This document shows, piece by piece, positions 36,673 to 48,832 of a stretch of DNA of 64,000 nucleotides. This stretch comes from Falciphora oryzae (Eukaryota > Ascomycota > Sordariomycetes > Magnaporthales > Magnaporthaceae). The stretch covers positions 101,743 to 165,742 of the forward strand of contig JNVV01000020.1 of the NCBI GenBank assembly GCA_000733355.1, written 5' to 3'. The position numbers and the translations under genes were made by a program. How positions within the stretch are numbered: position 1 is the first letter of the stretch; every line of letters begins with the position of its first letter. The notes under the pieces are model-generated. The model was given only the letters and a program-made list of their open reading frames with translations, ran no database searches and was not told where the DNA came from.

Positions 36673-38545
36673 TCATAGCCTCCGCGAAGCCTTGACCTGG
36701 ATCCCCCTACTCGCCGTGAAGTAGTGTGGACGGCACACCCACCCGCCGTCGGGGCCTCCCTGCGGCTCAAAGTCGTACCGCGCGAACAGCATCGCCGTGA
36801 GCTTGTACAGGGACCGCGGTGGCCAGGTGCCGGCCGAGGCGGGTCCTGTTGCCGCCGCTCCACACGGACGAAGCGACCTCCTCCATCCTGCGCAGGCGCT
36901 CCTTCCCCACCCCGTTGCTGTCACCATCGCCAGGGAGGGCGGTAGGCAGCCAGCGCTCGGGCTGGAAGTTGTCGGCGTCCGGGCCGAAGACGGCGCGGTC
37001 GCGCAGTATTACTGCTGGGTTGAGGCCGACCGTCGTGCCGGCGGGGATGTGGCGGCGTCCGGGGGTGTGGGGCCCTGCTCCTGGGCCGGGGTAAGATGGA
37101 TGAGTTATCAGGAGCCAATAAAATTTGGAAAGAGAGAGAGAGAGAGACTCACCCAGACGCTCGATACACACGCCCACGGTGGGGTGGATGCGGAGGCCTT
37201 CCCTGACGACGGCGTCGAGGTACGGCAGGCGCGCGCAGTCGCGGACCTCCCTGTAGCCGGGTGGGTGGACAAGTTGGCGTCGCGTAGCTCCTCGCGCAGC
37301 CTCACCAGGGCAGAGGGGCTGCGGAGGAGGTTTGCGGTTATGGCCTTTTGGACCACGGCGATGGGGTCGCCGCCTCCTGACAGCTGAATAACACCATGGG
37401 GCTCGCAGGCACGTCAGCAATCTAATCCCCTACTTCTTAGAGGAGGTACTGCACAGGCTGTGAATGAAGTTCAAGGGCTTCTCACGCTGGTCATGGTGTT
37501 GATGGCAATGTTGACGTCGGTGAGCGTCTCCGGGGCCGATTTCCTAGCCCGCAGCAGGGCCGCGAGGAAGTCGGCCGGCGGGTCAGAGCCTTCCTCATCG
37601 TCTGCTAGCAGCGGAGACTTGGCGGACAGAAGCCTCTCGTTTAGCCTCTCGATGCTGAAGCTGAGCGGGTGGTTGAACTTGTTGATGGACTTGGGCAGAT
37701 ACGGGCTCAAGCGCAGGAGTTTGGCTAGCCAGGGAAGTTAGCCGACCTGGATATTGGGCGTTACTATTATCAGAATCCAGCGCAAGACATTTTCGACGCC
37801 TTGGGTGCAGTTATTCTACTTACAAGCCCCAGGTACATCATGGAGAGCTCGGCGGTGTGGATCATGCCTTCTTGGTCCCCATTTTTCATGAAGCCCAGGC
37901 TTGTGCCCCACGTGATCTCGCCGATAAGATCCCACGAGTCTATGAAGTTCAGATGAAGAACAGGGGGTTAACTGTGTTAGTATTGGGCCGTTGCGGAACA
38001 TTCGGACTGTGGTATATAGTTCTGGCAAGGTCAGGGAGTGGCTGTTATAGTAAGTCACTCACTCTCTAACGTCAAACGCTCTCCCCGCCACCGCGTCCCT
38101 CGTCCCGTCGCCCGCAACGAACCTAGTCTCGAGCTCCTCACAGAGCCCAAGTAGGGCGCGATCCATGCCGTCCTCGAAGCCCAGCACGCCCGTCGTGGAG
38201 TACAGCCTCTGGACGGGCCTGAGCAGGCGCGCGTGCAGCGCGTTGCAGCGCGTCGAGAAGACGTGCTCCACCGCCGTCCCGTCGCCGAGCCGCGCGGCGC
38301 TGGGCGCATAGAAGGCGCCCTTGGGGAACGTGCCCGGGCGTTGTGGATGATGGGGATCAGGGCCGGGTCGTCGAGCGAGACCATGCCGGCCCCGATGCGC
38401 ACGGCGGCGCCGTAGCGTGCGTGCAGCGCCCGCTGCGTCTCCCAGGTGGTCAGGCGGCAGTACTCGCGGGCGCGCCAGAGGTTGGTGAATTTGGCCAGGA
38501 ACGGGCCTGGGATGTCCTTCAGGGGTGAGACGAGGTGGTGGTGGT
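36673..38545 (-). pseudogene. Cytochrome P450 pseudogene (pisatin-demethylase-like)
   Basis: P450 landmarks appear in order on the minus strand but in changing frames. They are the proline-rich entry (SPLKDIPGPFLAKFTNLWR), WDLIGEITWGTSLGFM, a weak I-helix (LSGGGDPIAVVQKAI), the K-helix ExxR (VVREGLRIHPTVG), the PERW region (NFQPERWLP) and the heme loop. Lesions visible: a frameshift near 38336-38345; a TAA at 37738-37740 where Gln (CAA) would fit; a frameshift near 37265-37275; and a frameshift near 36809-36815. The heme-binding Cys is replaced by Arg (SGGNRTRLGR, codon at 36839-36841), and the I-helix Thr is absent. Without the Cys no P450 chemistry is possible. Intron boundaries (for example GTGAGT at the K-helix exon, GTAAGT elsewhere) are largely preserved, so decay looks relatively recent. 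Subfamily resemblance is a loose impression. The true 5' end is not identified. Confidence 0.85.
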
Positions 38546-39959
38546 GGTCAGTGCGAGGTTGCACAGAAGCTCCAGGAGAGCACTATAAAAGAAGGGTAAG
38601 AGAGCCATTGTTTCTCTGGTGACTTATATATGTAGGTATAGACGATCTCGAGTCCCAAAGAAGGGGAATAGGCTTGAACGTCAGGAAACCCCACGGCGAG
38701 CATCTCTGAACAGCAAAAAGCCCACGATGAACCGCTCAAATATATAGAATCAGGGCCGCACTGGTAATTTGGCGTCTGCATCGCCCATCCGTTCCTTGGG
38801 GGCCGCAAGTGATCGAGTTGCTCTGGCTGTCCCTTTGACTTTATCTTTGGCTCTCCCTTCGAGATCCCCCTTCGCTCCGCCCGAAAAGTTACCCTAGAGC
38901 CATACAGCACGCTACGAACCGCGGCGCTCGTATATAGCCGCTCCGTGAGAGGCTCCTACAAAATGAGTATCTGTGCCGGGTTATCAAGCCACGATGGGGT
39001 TGTCACCAGCGCCACAGCCGCGTTGATAAGAGCTGGACGTTGAGCTGTGATGACGCAGGATGCACTATTACCGGTTACGGCGCTCTGGGAGTGACGGTTC
39101 GTGGTTCGAGATCGAGGGTGTGAGAACGTGACTGCGGGACAGAGCCCCCATTGGTGGCTTCGAAGTGCGGCTGCATAAAGATATGTATGCGTCGTATAGG
39201 GAGAGGGTTTCGCCTGCTAACATGAGGCTGAAGGCGTTTAGCCGAACTTGTCAACCTGAGGGGCCGGTCAGCACGCATCGAGACCATTCCGTTCCGGTCT
39301 GTCAATAATCTCAGCCTCAGTATACTAGTCTCTTCTGGAGCCGCGGGCGTAATCCCGCAGATAGGCAGGCCCTGACGCCGCTGTTGCAGCTGAGGAAAGT
39401 ACCAGACCATAAAGCGTTCGCAGACGTCGTGCTGGTGGTGATGCGCACCGGCTTTCCTTTGATTTTCTGTTCAGAGCCCTCCCACGGACGCATGATCAAA
39501 CTAGGGGACGCCGGAAAGCATATACCACGCCGACACGGTATCTCGGCTCTCGAAGCGTGAACTTGCGACAGTCGAGCTTGCGAACTCTACTTGTTCCCCT
39601 GTGAAGGAAAAATCACAAGTTCGTCGCTTCTTCCCCAGGAAAAACAAGGGGCTGTCAAGAACCCCGCGATTTTATGTATAGGATCCCCCAGAATCTTCCC
39701 AACGGGTGCAAAAGCGCGGCGGATTGTGGATTCCGCACGTTTCGATCCGCATGACAGGTGCGGCCCCTGGGTCTGTATTTTTGGAATCACCTGTCAACCG
39801 ACGCCGGCGATCCACGACTCGCACCCCGGATAGACTTCGCCCAGCCAAGCATCGCAGCCAAACACTGGTTCGTGCTCGGCCATGCGGCTGCCGCGCCGCC
39901 CGAACCAGGCATCGTCGGTGCCGCTGTCGAGGGTCTACAGTAGACATGCATAGTCTATC
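38546..39959. other. Intergenic, no gene seen
   Basis: This stretch lies between the P450 relic and the promoter of the repeat-peptide gene. No DUF3328/UstYa-like or other oxidase reading frame is recognisable on either strand. Confidence 0.55.
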
Positions 39960-39966
39960 TATATAA
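39960..39966 (+). promoter_or_regulatory. TATA box of the repeat-peptide gene
   Basis: TATATAA lies 170 bp before the ATG at 40136. The intervening leader is C/A-rich, with CAACCTCAACC and CATCCAACATACACC, typical of fungal transcript leaders. Confidence 0.55.
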
Positions 39967-40135
39967 CAGTCTAGAGATATCTCGGTATCTCAGCAGACGT
40001 ATCCTGCGCATCCCAACCCTCCAGCCCGTCGACAACCTCAACCATATCCTTTTTTCATCCAACATACACCACCCATCTCCTCGGGTCCAATCTTCCAGAT
40101 CCATTCTACCGTCGCGAGAAAGAACGCCACACAAG

Positions 40136-40576
40136 ATGCAGCTCGTCAAAATCACCCAAATCGCGGCCCTCCTGGCTGTCGCCGCTCCCATCCTTGCGAC
40201 GCCTGCCTCCGCCGGCCAAGACGCCGTCCAGCCCCGCGCCGCCGACGGCCTGTCCGCCCGCGACCCGTGGGCGGCCCTGCTCAAGTCGCGCCAGGAGCGC
40301 AAGGGGGGCATCAAGATCTATTACGGGAAGGGGCCGCGCCCCAAGCGGGATCTTGGCGAGGAAGCCGAGGAAGCCACCATCGAGTCGCGCCAAGAGCGCA
40401 AGGGGGGCATCAAGATCTATTACGGGAAGGGGCCGCGCCCCAAGCGGGATCTTGGCGAGGAAGCCGAGGAAGCCACCATCGAGTCGCGCCAAGAGCGCAA
40501 GGGGGGCATCAAGATCTATTACGGGAAGGGGCCGCGCCCCAAGCGGGATCTCGACGAGGAAGCCGAGGAGGCTTAG
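40136..40576 (+). CDS. Secreted repeat precursor, putative Kex2-processed peptide/RiPP
   Basis: Single exon, 146 residues, ATG 40136. Residues 1-26 are a signal peptide (hydrophobic IAALLAVAAPILA, likely cut after ASA). After a short pro-segment the protein consists of three copies of a 33-residue unit. Each copy holds the basic, Gly/Tyr-rich segment KGGIKIYYGKGPRP followed by Lys-Arg (70-71, 103-104, 136-137), then an acidic spacer (DLGEEAEEATIES). KR is the classical Kex2 site, so the Golgi protease would release identical peptides. The architecture matches fungal Kex2-processed repeat proteins, which include pheromones and precursors of cyclic dikaritins (ustiloxin, phomopsin, epichloecyclin, asperipin). 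Those cores likewise contain Tyr flanked by small or aliphatic residues. Whether the Tyr-Tyr here is cross-linked is unknown. No tailoring gene adjoins it. The acidic spacer may keep the basic peptide inactive until cleavage. Confidence 0.85.
   Translation: MQLVKITQIAALLAVAAPILATPASAGQDAVQPRAADGLSARDPWAALLKSRQERKGGIKIYYGKGPRPKRDLGEEAEEATIESRQERKGGIKIYYGKGPRPKRDLGEEAEEATIESRQERKGGIKIYYGKGPRPKRDLDEEAEEA
40286..40573 (+). repeat. Tandem 99-bp repeat, three units
   Basis: The units are 40286-40384, 40385-40483 and 40484-40573 (the last truncated by the stop). Units differ at only a handful of bases; for example unit 1 has CAG where units 2 and 3 have CAA. The third unit has GACGAG in place of GGCGAG. 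Near identity at synonymous sites points to recent duplication or gene conversion. Confidence 0.95.
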
Positions 40577-41557
40577 TGAGGGCGGGTGTTTCTTGTGTCA
40601 GAACCGGGCGAGAGTATTTCAAGACAACGCGTGTACGAAGTAAACGGCTGTATGACGGTAGGGCTGTGTTGGAGCGGGCTTTTCTTTTTTGCGTCCATTT
40701 TCTGTCAGTACCAGTTGCCTACCAACTATTTCTCCCGAGCGTCATGTAACGCCCCTTGTGAGAAGCCCACCACTTGTCAGGGGTGGGATTGCAACCCAAC
40801 CTCGGGGCCCGCCCCTTACCACTCAAACAAACTCACGTCATCGGGATCGGCCCTCCTTCTTGACAAGAGGTCGTCCAATGGCTGGCGGAGTCGGGGCTCT
40901 GCCACCGGGCCATGTTTCAAATGTTTCTGCACGTTTTTGCACACGGATTCCCCACGTGCGTCCGTCGTCCTCAGTCAGGCGTCAAAACTCGGTGCTGACC
41001 TCACCGGCCCGGTATTCACCATCGCCCGGGGACACTGTGCGCAACTTTTGAGGCGAAGAATCTAGTAGTTAGAAGGAGCCCGCTGTAAAATAAGCGTGTG
41101 ATTCTTTTTGCCATGGAAAATATCAGGCGGCCATTCTTCGTGATCGTGGCCAAATAAAGAAGCACGTCGCACGTGTCGGGTATCCTTCGCGCTGGAGACC
41201 CGGCCGCAGATGCTCCGCCCACCGAGAGCGATGCTGTCAGGGCAGGTAGCATCCGTCGTCCCAAGCCCGGGGGAAGACGAGCTGATATGAGACTTCACAC
41301 ACGCGCCCAACAGCGCCTGCACCTTTCCATCCCACCTTGCAGGTTTCCTACCCATATATAAAATCTACGTGAGCGCCTGATCATAGCCCACCCGGACAAT
41401 GTCAGCCCTGACGTACCATGCCTGGCCTTCTCGTCCATTAGCTTCTTCATTTTCCTTTTTGTGTCTTTTTCTTTCGTCGACGCTCTCTTGAGTAGACGTC
41501 CTAGGAGGTGGCATTCCCCGCCGCTTCCTTTTTCCAGATGTGAATTTTGCGGCAGGG
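40577..41557. other. Intergenic, no gene; possible tRNA-like fragment
   Basis: On the minus strand, about 40768-40825 contains a GAGTGGTAAGG D-loop-like string and GGTTGCAATCC, close to a tRNA B-box, without room for an anticodon arm. No coding sequence is seen. Confidence 0.45.
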
Positions 41558-42874
41558 ATGCGACCAACGCCATACCCATTCGCTTCGTATGTCCTGGGGA
41601 TGTTGGGCATCAGCAGTATGCGGCCAGCAGCAGCAGCAGCAGCAGTGCTCAGAGCACAGGCGATCGTCCCCCAGGTCCCGGCAGCGGCGGCGGCGGTAGA
41701 AGAGGCAGCAGCAGCAGCCTTTGTGCCCAAAGCCAAGGCTGTCGTCGACCTCGGCGTGGCGGTCGACACCTACCTGAACCGGGACTCGTGCGGCTCGGTG
41801 CGCATGGGCGGGCGCACCCTGTGGACATGCCGCGACACCCAGTTCAACCTGCCCAACGGCCCGCCCGGGCTCACCATCATCTCCGGCACGGCCAGCTGGA
41901 GCGACGACGGCGACATCGTGGGCGCCACAGCCGACCCCGACAGTTGTGCAAAGCTGCTGGCGAGCAGCGGCGGCAACGGAGGGGCAGAGATACGGAACAA
42001 GCTGCTGCCCTCGGGCCGCCTGCGCATGTACGGCAACCAGTCCGGGAGCGCCTTCTTCCCGCTGCTCGACGGCTCGTGCAACAACAACCAGGCCGGGCTC
42101 TGCGTCGACGGGACCCGGTACACCATCTGGCCCGACAGCCCGCCGATGCCGGTCGAGTCGGCGGCGTACACGTGGATCCGCAAGTACCGCGTCAACGGCG
42201 CCCTGAAGCCGTTCGTGCCGGACCCGGGCACGACGCTGTACAAGGTCGAGCACAAGGAGGGCGCGGACAACATGACGCTGCCCTCCGTGTCGGTCGTCAA
42301 GGGCGACTTCTGGGCCGAGCACGAGATATCGTACGGCGCGTACGGCAACGTCGTGCACGGCGGGTACGCATACCTGTTCGGGCAGCTCAGCCCCAGCGGC
42401 GGGGCGGGCGCCGTGGCGCTGGCGCGGGTGAAGGCCGACTCGCCCGCCAGCGTCGAGGACCGGTCCAAGTACGAGTACTTTGTCGGCGGGGCCTGGACGG
42501 CCACCATGCCCAAGCAGTCGGACGCGGCGCTGGTGGCGCTGCCCAACGCGTCGGCGGGTGGGCAGGGCACCTACTACTACTCGGAGGCGTGGAAGCGCTT
42601 CGTCTGGATCGGGCAGGCCGGGCTGGGGGTGACGGCCGAGTTCTTCGTGACGACCAGCCCGGCGCCCGAGGGGCCGTGGGAACAGCCCGTGTCCTTCTTC
42701 ACGGGCGCGGGAGGGAACTACTCGCTGTCGGCGTACAGCCTGCAGGCGCACCCGGCGCTGGTGCCCAGGGGCTGCGAGGGGCAGGCCATGGTCATCTCGT
42801 GGACGATCAACAATGTCGTCGGCTTGGATAATGTGTACACGACGCCGCTTGCGCTCGTTGTGTGGGATAAATAG
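41558..42874 (+). CDS. Secreted propeller-like protein (DUF4185-type resemblance)
   Basis: Single exon, 438 residues from ATG 41558; codons upstream are open but contain no ATG. The N-terminus (MRPTPYPFASYVLGMLGISS) could be a weak signal peptide. It is followed by an Ala-rich, repeat-encoded stretch including a GCA run (AAAAAAVLRAQ, AAAAAV, AAAAAF). The body has recurring blade-like strands with Trp/Tyr turns: GGRTLWTCRDTQFNLP, TRYTIWPDSPP, AYTWIRKYRVNG, HGGYAYLFGQLSP, TYYYSEAWKRFVWIGQAGLG, and SYSLQAHPAL-like close to the end. This resembles secreted five-bladed propeller proteins of the DUF4185/GH-like type, which may act on glycans. No catalytic residues can be assigned with confidence. 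Potential N-glycosylation sites include NMT and NAS. Confidence 0.75.
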   Translation: MRPTPYPFASYVLGMLGISSMRPAAAAAAVLRAQAIVPQVPAAAAAVEEAAAAAFVPKAKAVVDLGVAVDTYLNRDSCGSVRMGGRTLWTCRDTQFNLPNGPPGLTIISGTASWSDDGDIVGATADPDSCAKLLASSGGNGGAEIRNKLLPSGRLRMYGNQSGSAFFPLLDGSCNNNQAGLCVDGTRYTIWPDSPPMPVESAAYTWIRKYRVNGALKPFVPDPGTTLYKVEHKEGADNMTLPSVSVVKGDFWAEHEISYGAYGNVVHGGYAYLFGQLSPSGGAGAVALARVKADSPASVEDRSKYEYFVGGAWTATMPKQSDAALVALPNASAGGQGTYYYSEAWKRFVWIGQAGLGVTAEFFVTTSPAPEGPWEQPVSFFTGAGGNYSLSAYSLQAHPALVPRGCEGQAMVISWTINNVVGLDNVYTTPLALVVWDK

Positions 42875-43898
42875 AGGTTGGCTAAGCCCGAAAGGGAGGC
42901 GTTTTTATGATATGAGCAGAATGAAAACCTTGAGTTTATGACCGCCACCACCGCCTGTTTCGAAAGCATGGCAACGTTGAAGCCACCGCCACCCCCGATC
43001 TGGAATTTGGCGGCTCAACACCGTGCTTTAAACTGCACCAAGACCGACCACCCAGCCCGGGGGTTCAGTGTATTTTTTGTCGTCACGGATTCAGCCACCA
43101 AGGCCTCAAATCGTCTACTGCACGCTCTGCCTAGCAAGCGGTGCCTACCTCCTTCGGTAGGGTCGCCCCCTATGTATCCACGTCTCGCTTGGCGTCTTCG
43201 TCCTGTCACTGGGCACTACGTACTCTACTTGGCTTTTTATTCATTCTGCAACAATACAGGGTGTGCCAGGCTCATCTGAGCACCAGACCAGGGGCCTAGC
43301 ACTCCCACTCCAATATGCAATATGCCCACGGTTGGCGGCTAGATGTGAGATACAGGAGAGTCATTCTGGTACACATTTTTCCGGGACAACAGCACGAGAT
43401 GCCTTTTTTTCCGCATATCTTGTGTACTTTTAGCTGCAATATTGACACAAATCCCGCCTCGGTTCGACAGGTCCGTCGTACACATGTCCGTCTTTTTTTC
43501 CCAGATGCATCTGCTGCAGCCACCATGATTGGTTGCCCTTTCAACGAATGTCTGCAGGCGCTCATTGGCCACGCCACCAGCACGCAGAGAGTACTGTGTG
43601 ACCTCGTGACCTACAGTTAGGGAGAGACAAGTCAGCGCGAAGATGCCTGACGGTGTAGGTAGGTGTCACCACACCGACAATCCCCCCGCAAAAGCTGACG
43701 GCCGGTCTGGCTGCCCAATATCAGGCTGCTGAGGCATTTCCGGCCGCCTATCTACAGACATCGACATCCGGGCCATCCTTGCCTGGGTTTCACTTGGTGA
43801 TTTCTGCACAGCAAGACATTGCAGCCTTTGCCCGCTCGCTCAACAGGCGCCGGCTCCTTTGGTGTGGGGGAGCTCCCTCCCCCAAGACGGCGCTGATA
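42875..43898. other. Intergenic, no gene supported
   Basis: The frame of the next gene is open back to about 43779 without an ATG, so an upstream exon may begin here. Otherwise nothing is seen. Confidence 0.5.
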
Positions 43899-46098
43899 AT
43901 GGACGATGAGATTGATCCCCACATCTTCTTTGGGCTCCAGAAAGAACACTATGCGGACAAGCTCAGCTACGTACCGAAACCCACTCTCATAGTAGAGGTT
44001 TCGAAGTCCAGGGTACGAGAGCATACTGTGTTTCTTTGGCTATAATGTCGCCCTCTGTGTCTCCCGCATCTCTCGCCGCTTCCGGCTTCGTACCGTGTTG
44101 ATAATTAATATGTTCCTCCTGTTTTCTTGACCGGTTTAGACGGGCCCGCCGAGTGTTGTAGCGACCAAGATGAGCCCCGATGAACTAGAAGACTGGCTCA
44201 ACAAGGTAAGTCAGCTCTGTCTGCTACTACCTTGCAGATGAGTTTTAGTGTAGCTGCTAAAATTACTACAAACAGCAAATAAAGTCTGACCGGATGGGCA
44301 CAACATCGCCAGGCCTCCGTTTAATGTAAGCCTTTATCATACCCTGGTTCCCCTATTGCTTTGCTTGTATAGTTGAGGAAAAGTCAACATCTTAACATAA
44401 TTATGCCTCCTTCCCACTCTGAACCAACCACTGCAGCCTCGGCAACGCCCGCGATCCAGAGCCCCCGGGCCCCTGGTCGATGCCACCGCCAGCCGACGGG
44501 GGAGATACCACTTGGCCCGGGGACTATCGGGTCATCACCAACACGTGGCCCATCCCCTTCTCCCGCAGCCATTTCGATGTTATGATCGACCGTTTCTCAC
44601 TGCCGCAGTCTACACGCTGGCTATGCAAGACGTCAACGCGGCACCTGCAAACCTACCGGATGCGTCCAGCAGCCCCTGGCTGCCCGAGACATGGTATGCA
44701 TATTTCGAAAGATACCTGCTCTCCTTCTCCATTGTTTTGCATTTCAACCATGTTTAATACTCGTTTCTTTTCGTTCGATAATTATCCAGCTATTTTAAAT
44801 TACCTTTATCCAACAACGATCAAGTTGATAGACAAATAATAACAGACCAACCCAAAACCACAAACATGAAAATCCAGGCCTAACGTTCCGGGTCTTCCAG
44901 GCCCTGCACGTGGCCCTCTCGCTCTCGCACGACAGCTCGACGGGCGTGACGACGGCGCTCATGTTGGGCCAGTCGAGCCGGCAGTCCGAGTTCGTGCGGG
45001 CGCAGGTCGCGCGGCTGGCGCGGCTGGCGCACCACCCGGCGCTGCTCCCCACCATACTGCTGGCGGCCATGCGCTCATCGACGGGCGACGTGGTCGAGGG
45101 CCACCGCAACAAGATGCACACGACCGAGGCCAACCACCGGCGCGGCGCGGGGCCCTTCGGCAACGGCGCCGGCCCAAGCGCCGCGAACATGTACACGTCG
45201 CAGTCGCTCGTCGAGGTCGCGCGCCTGTGCGGCCTCTGGGTCTCGTACACCGAGTGCACCGTCGAGGAGGGCGAGCGGCTGAGGGCGTTCGTCGCCCGCC
45301 TGTCGCGGGACGTCGAGGACGCGAGGATGGCTGCTGCTGCTGCTGCTGGGAGGGGAGAGGTGGAGAAGGCTGGGAGGGAAAAGGGGAGGCAGCAGGACAC
45401 TGGGATGGGCTACAACATGGCGGACTCGGACCTGGATGAGATAGGGCTGATCATCGACGAGAGGCTCGACTTCATCCTCCACAAGGCGCGGTACACGCTC
45501 TCGACGGCAAAGTACGTGAGGGAGCGCAGCATGGACTTTATTCCAACAGTGAGTGCCCAGGAAACAGCTGTTGTCATCCCTGGTCTGGAATATGGCTGCT
45601 GACGAGATCGGGCGGCTTGGTAGATGGGGAACTACATCACGCAAGGGATGTACGTCCGCATGAGCAACTTACGTATCAGGGGCATGAAGCGGCTCAAGGT
45701 CATCTGCGTTGCGCTCCTAGTCTTTCTTCCCGGGATCCTGGTCACGGTAAGGACGCCCAGCAGGAGGTCCAGATGCACAAAGTTCGTCAATAGAACAAAC
45801 ACGCTGACAACCAACCCACAAAACCCAACAGACATTCTTCTCCACCTCCTTCATGGCCGGCCTGCACCCCCCGCACTGGTCCTTCTGGGTCGCGGCCGTC
45901 CCGTTCGTCGGCGGCGTGCTCACGCTTTGGGGAACGTGGGACAAGTGGAAGCTGCCCTGGTGGATGAAGCGGTCGCCCCGGCTGGAGATCGCGCGGTGGA
46001 TGGGCGACTTCAAGCGCTGGGCGAGGCGCAGGATCGGCCTGTCGGACGCGTCGTCGACGACCAGCAGCAGCAGCACGTCGATCGTGGACGACGACTGA
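43899..46098 (+). CDS. CorA-like two-helix membrane protein
   Basis: Seven exons are read: 43899-44012, 44140-44205, 44276-44325, 44437-44693, 44878-45548, 45624-45746 and 45832-46098. Donors include GTACGA, GTAAGT, GTAAGC, GTATGC, GTGAGT and GTAAGG. Total 1548 nt, 515 residues. The long soluble N-terminal part includes DPHIFFGLQKEHYADKLSYVPKP, a Pro/Trp-rich stretch, a helical region (FVRAQVARLARLAHHPALLP) and an Ala/Glu/Lys segment. Two C-terminal transmembrane helices follow (LKVICVALLVFLPGILVT and WSFWVAAVPFVGGVLTLWG), with a short connecting loop, then a basic tail. This is the topology of fungal CorA-like proteins related to magnesium channels. The GMN motif expected after the first helix in true CorA is not present (FMAGLHPPHW instead), so Mg2+ transport is doubtful. 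The true start could be in an exon upstream of 43899. Confidence 0.75.
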
Positions 46099-46611
46099 GG
46101 TCGTTTGCTGGTTGAGCGGCGGCAGAAATGTGTTGAGTGATATTATCTTGACTTTTCACTGTCTGTCGGGATGTTAGCAAAGCAAGTGTTTGAGGAGGGC
46201 ATATAACGCATGGGATCGGTTGTATTGGCTACGAAAATCCGTTATCTTCTTCATCGATCCTCGCTTTCGCCACCGCGCATGTGGCACCAAGAACCAGCAG
46301 CCCAACGGTCGGCACGTCGGGTCTCGGCTACAAGCGGCGCCCCGCGGCCATGGTGTGAACCACCCGTGTACTCGTCCGGGCACTAACCCCCACGTAATAG
46401 AACCCAGTCGACAGCCTGTACATCCTCACCTTATCTTTGGCCCGGAGCACCGTTTCCGCGGAAGCGCATTCCCGACTCCCCGCGTATTCCTTGCCTGGTC
46501 AAGGAGGGTATGAGGGATATGTGACTTCATCTCCCCAAGCTTCCCCGCACCCATTGCGTGCGAGAGTTTAGTGAGCGCTTTACTGGGTGAACTCTGTGTG
46601 GCATGGCCGCC
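46099..46611. other. Intergenic, no gene seen
   Basis: This is a spacer between the CorA-like gene and the thi4 promoter. No coding sequence is visible. Confidence 0.6.
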
Positions 46612-46617
46612 TATAAA
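46612..46617 (+). promoter_or_regulatory. TATA box of thi4
   Basis: TATAAA within CCTATAAAAGC lies about 420 bp before the THI4 ATG. This fits a transcription start near 46640 and a long 5' leader that includes the riboswitch. Confidence 0.6.
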
Positions 46618-46865
46618 AGCAGTGCATCCCTCCCGTGGTTGATCTGATACTCCTCGTCCCTCTGGCTTTCCCAGTCAAGGTGTGCGCTCAAGTCACAGCA
46701 TTCGCTGCAGACATCGCAAACGGAACAAAAAAAAAACAGTAGGCCTGGGCAATCTATCGTACCCAGACCACCCTTCTTAGCCCCAGATTGACTGACCCAT
46801 ATCCATACCGCACCGTCAGGCAGTAGTTGATCACAGAGTATGTGAGCACTGTCGCGATTTGATGC

Positions 46866-48550
<1,685 letters not shown>

Positions 48551-48622
48551 CGATCCAGGCAGGGATCGAACCTGCAATCTCTTGATTCGTAGTCAAGCGC
48601 CTTGCCATTTGGCCACTGGACC
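48551..48622 (-). tRNA. tRNA-Arg(ACG)
   Basis: On the minus strand the sequence folds with acceptor stem GGTCCAG/CTGGATC (one G-U pair) and discriminator G. The D-arm contains GGCCAAATGGCAAGGC, the anticodon stem CTTGA/TCAAG encloses loop CTACGAA (anticodon ACG), and the T-arm is GCAGG-TTCGATC-CCTGC. Length is 72 nt with no intron. Confidence 0.95.
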
Positions 48623-48832
48623 TGGTTGAAAGACTGATCGAAAGGAGAGCTTATGAGGTCCACACAGGCCCCACATTTGTACCAGAAGCCCCTGAACGCT
48701 TCCACTTTCATCCCCTTCGAACATCAAGACAGTCCGCCAGAAAAGCACGTTAAGAGTGTTAGAAAGGCCAACCCGCGTCAGCTTCACTTCACAAACCAGA
48801 GTCACTAACATCCACATCAAAACCCCCCACGC

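Noticed and set aside
41501..42751. Long frames overlapping the propeller-like gene (416 codons minus, 456 codons plus)
   Set aside because: These are shadow frames in GC-rich coding DNA; only the 41558-42874 frame has protein-like hydrophobic and aromatic periodicity.
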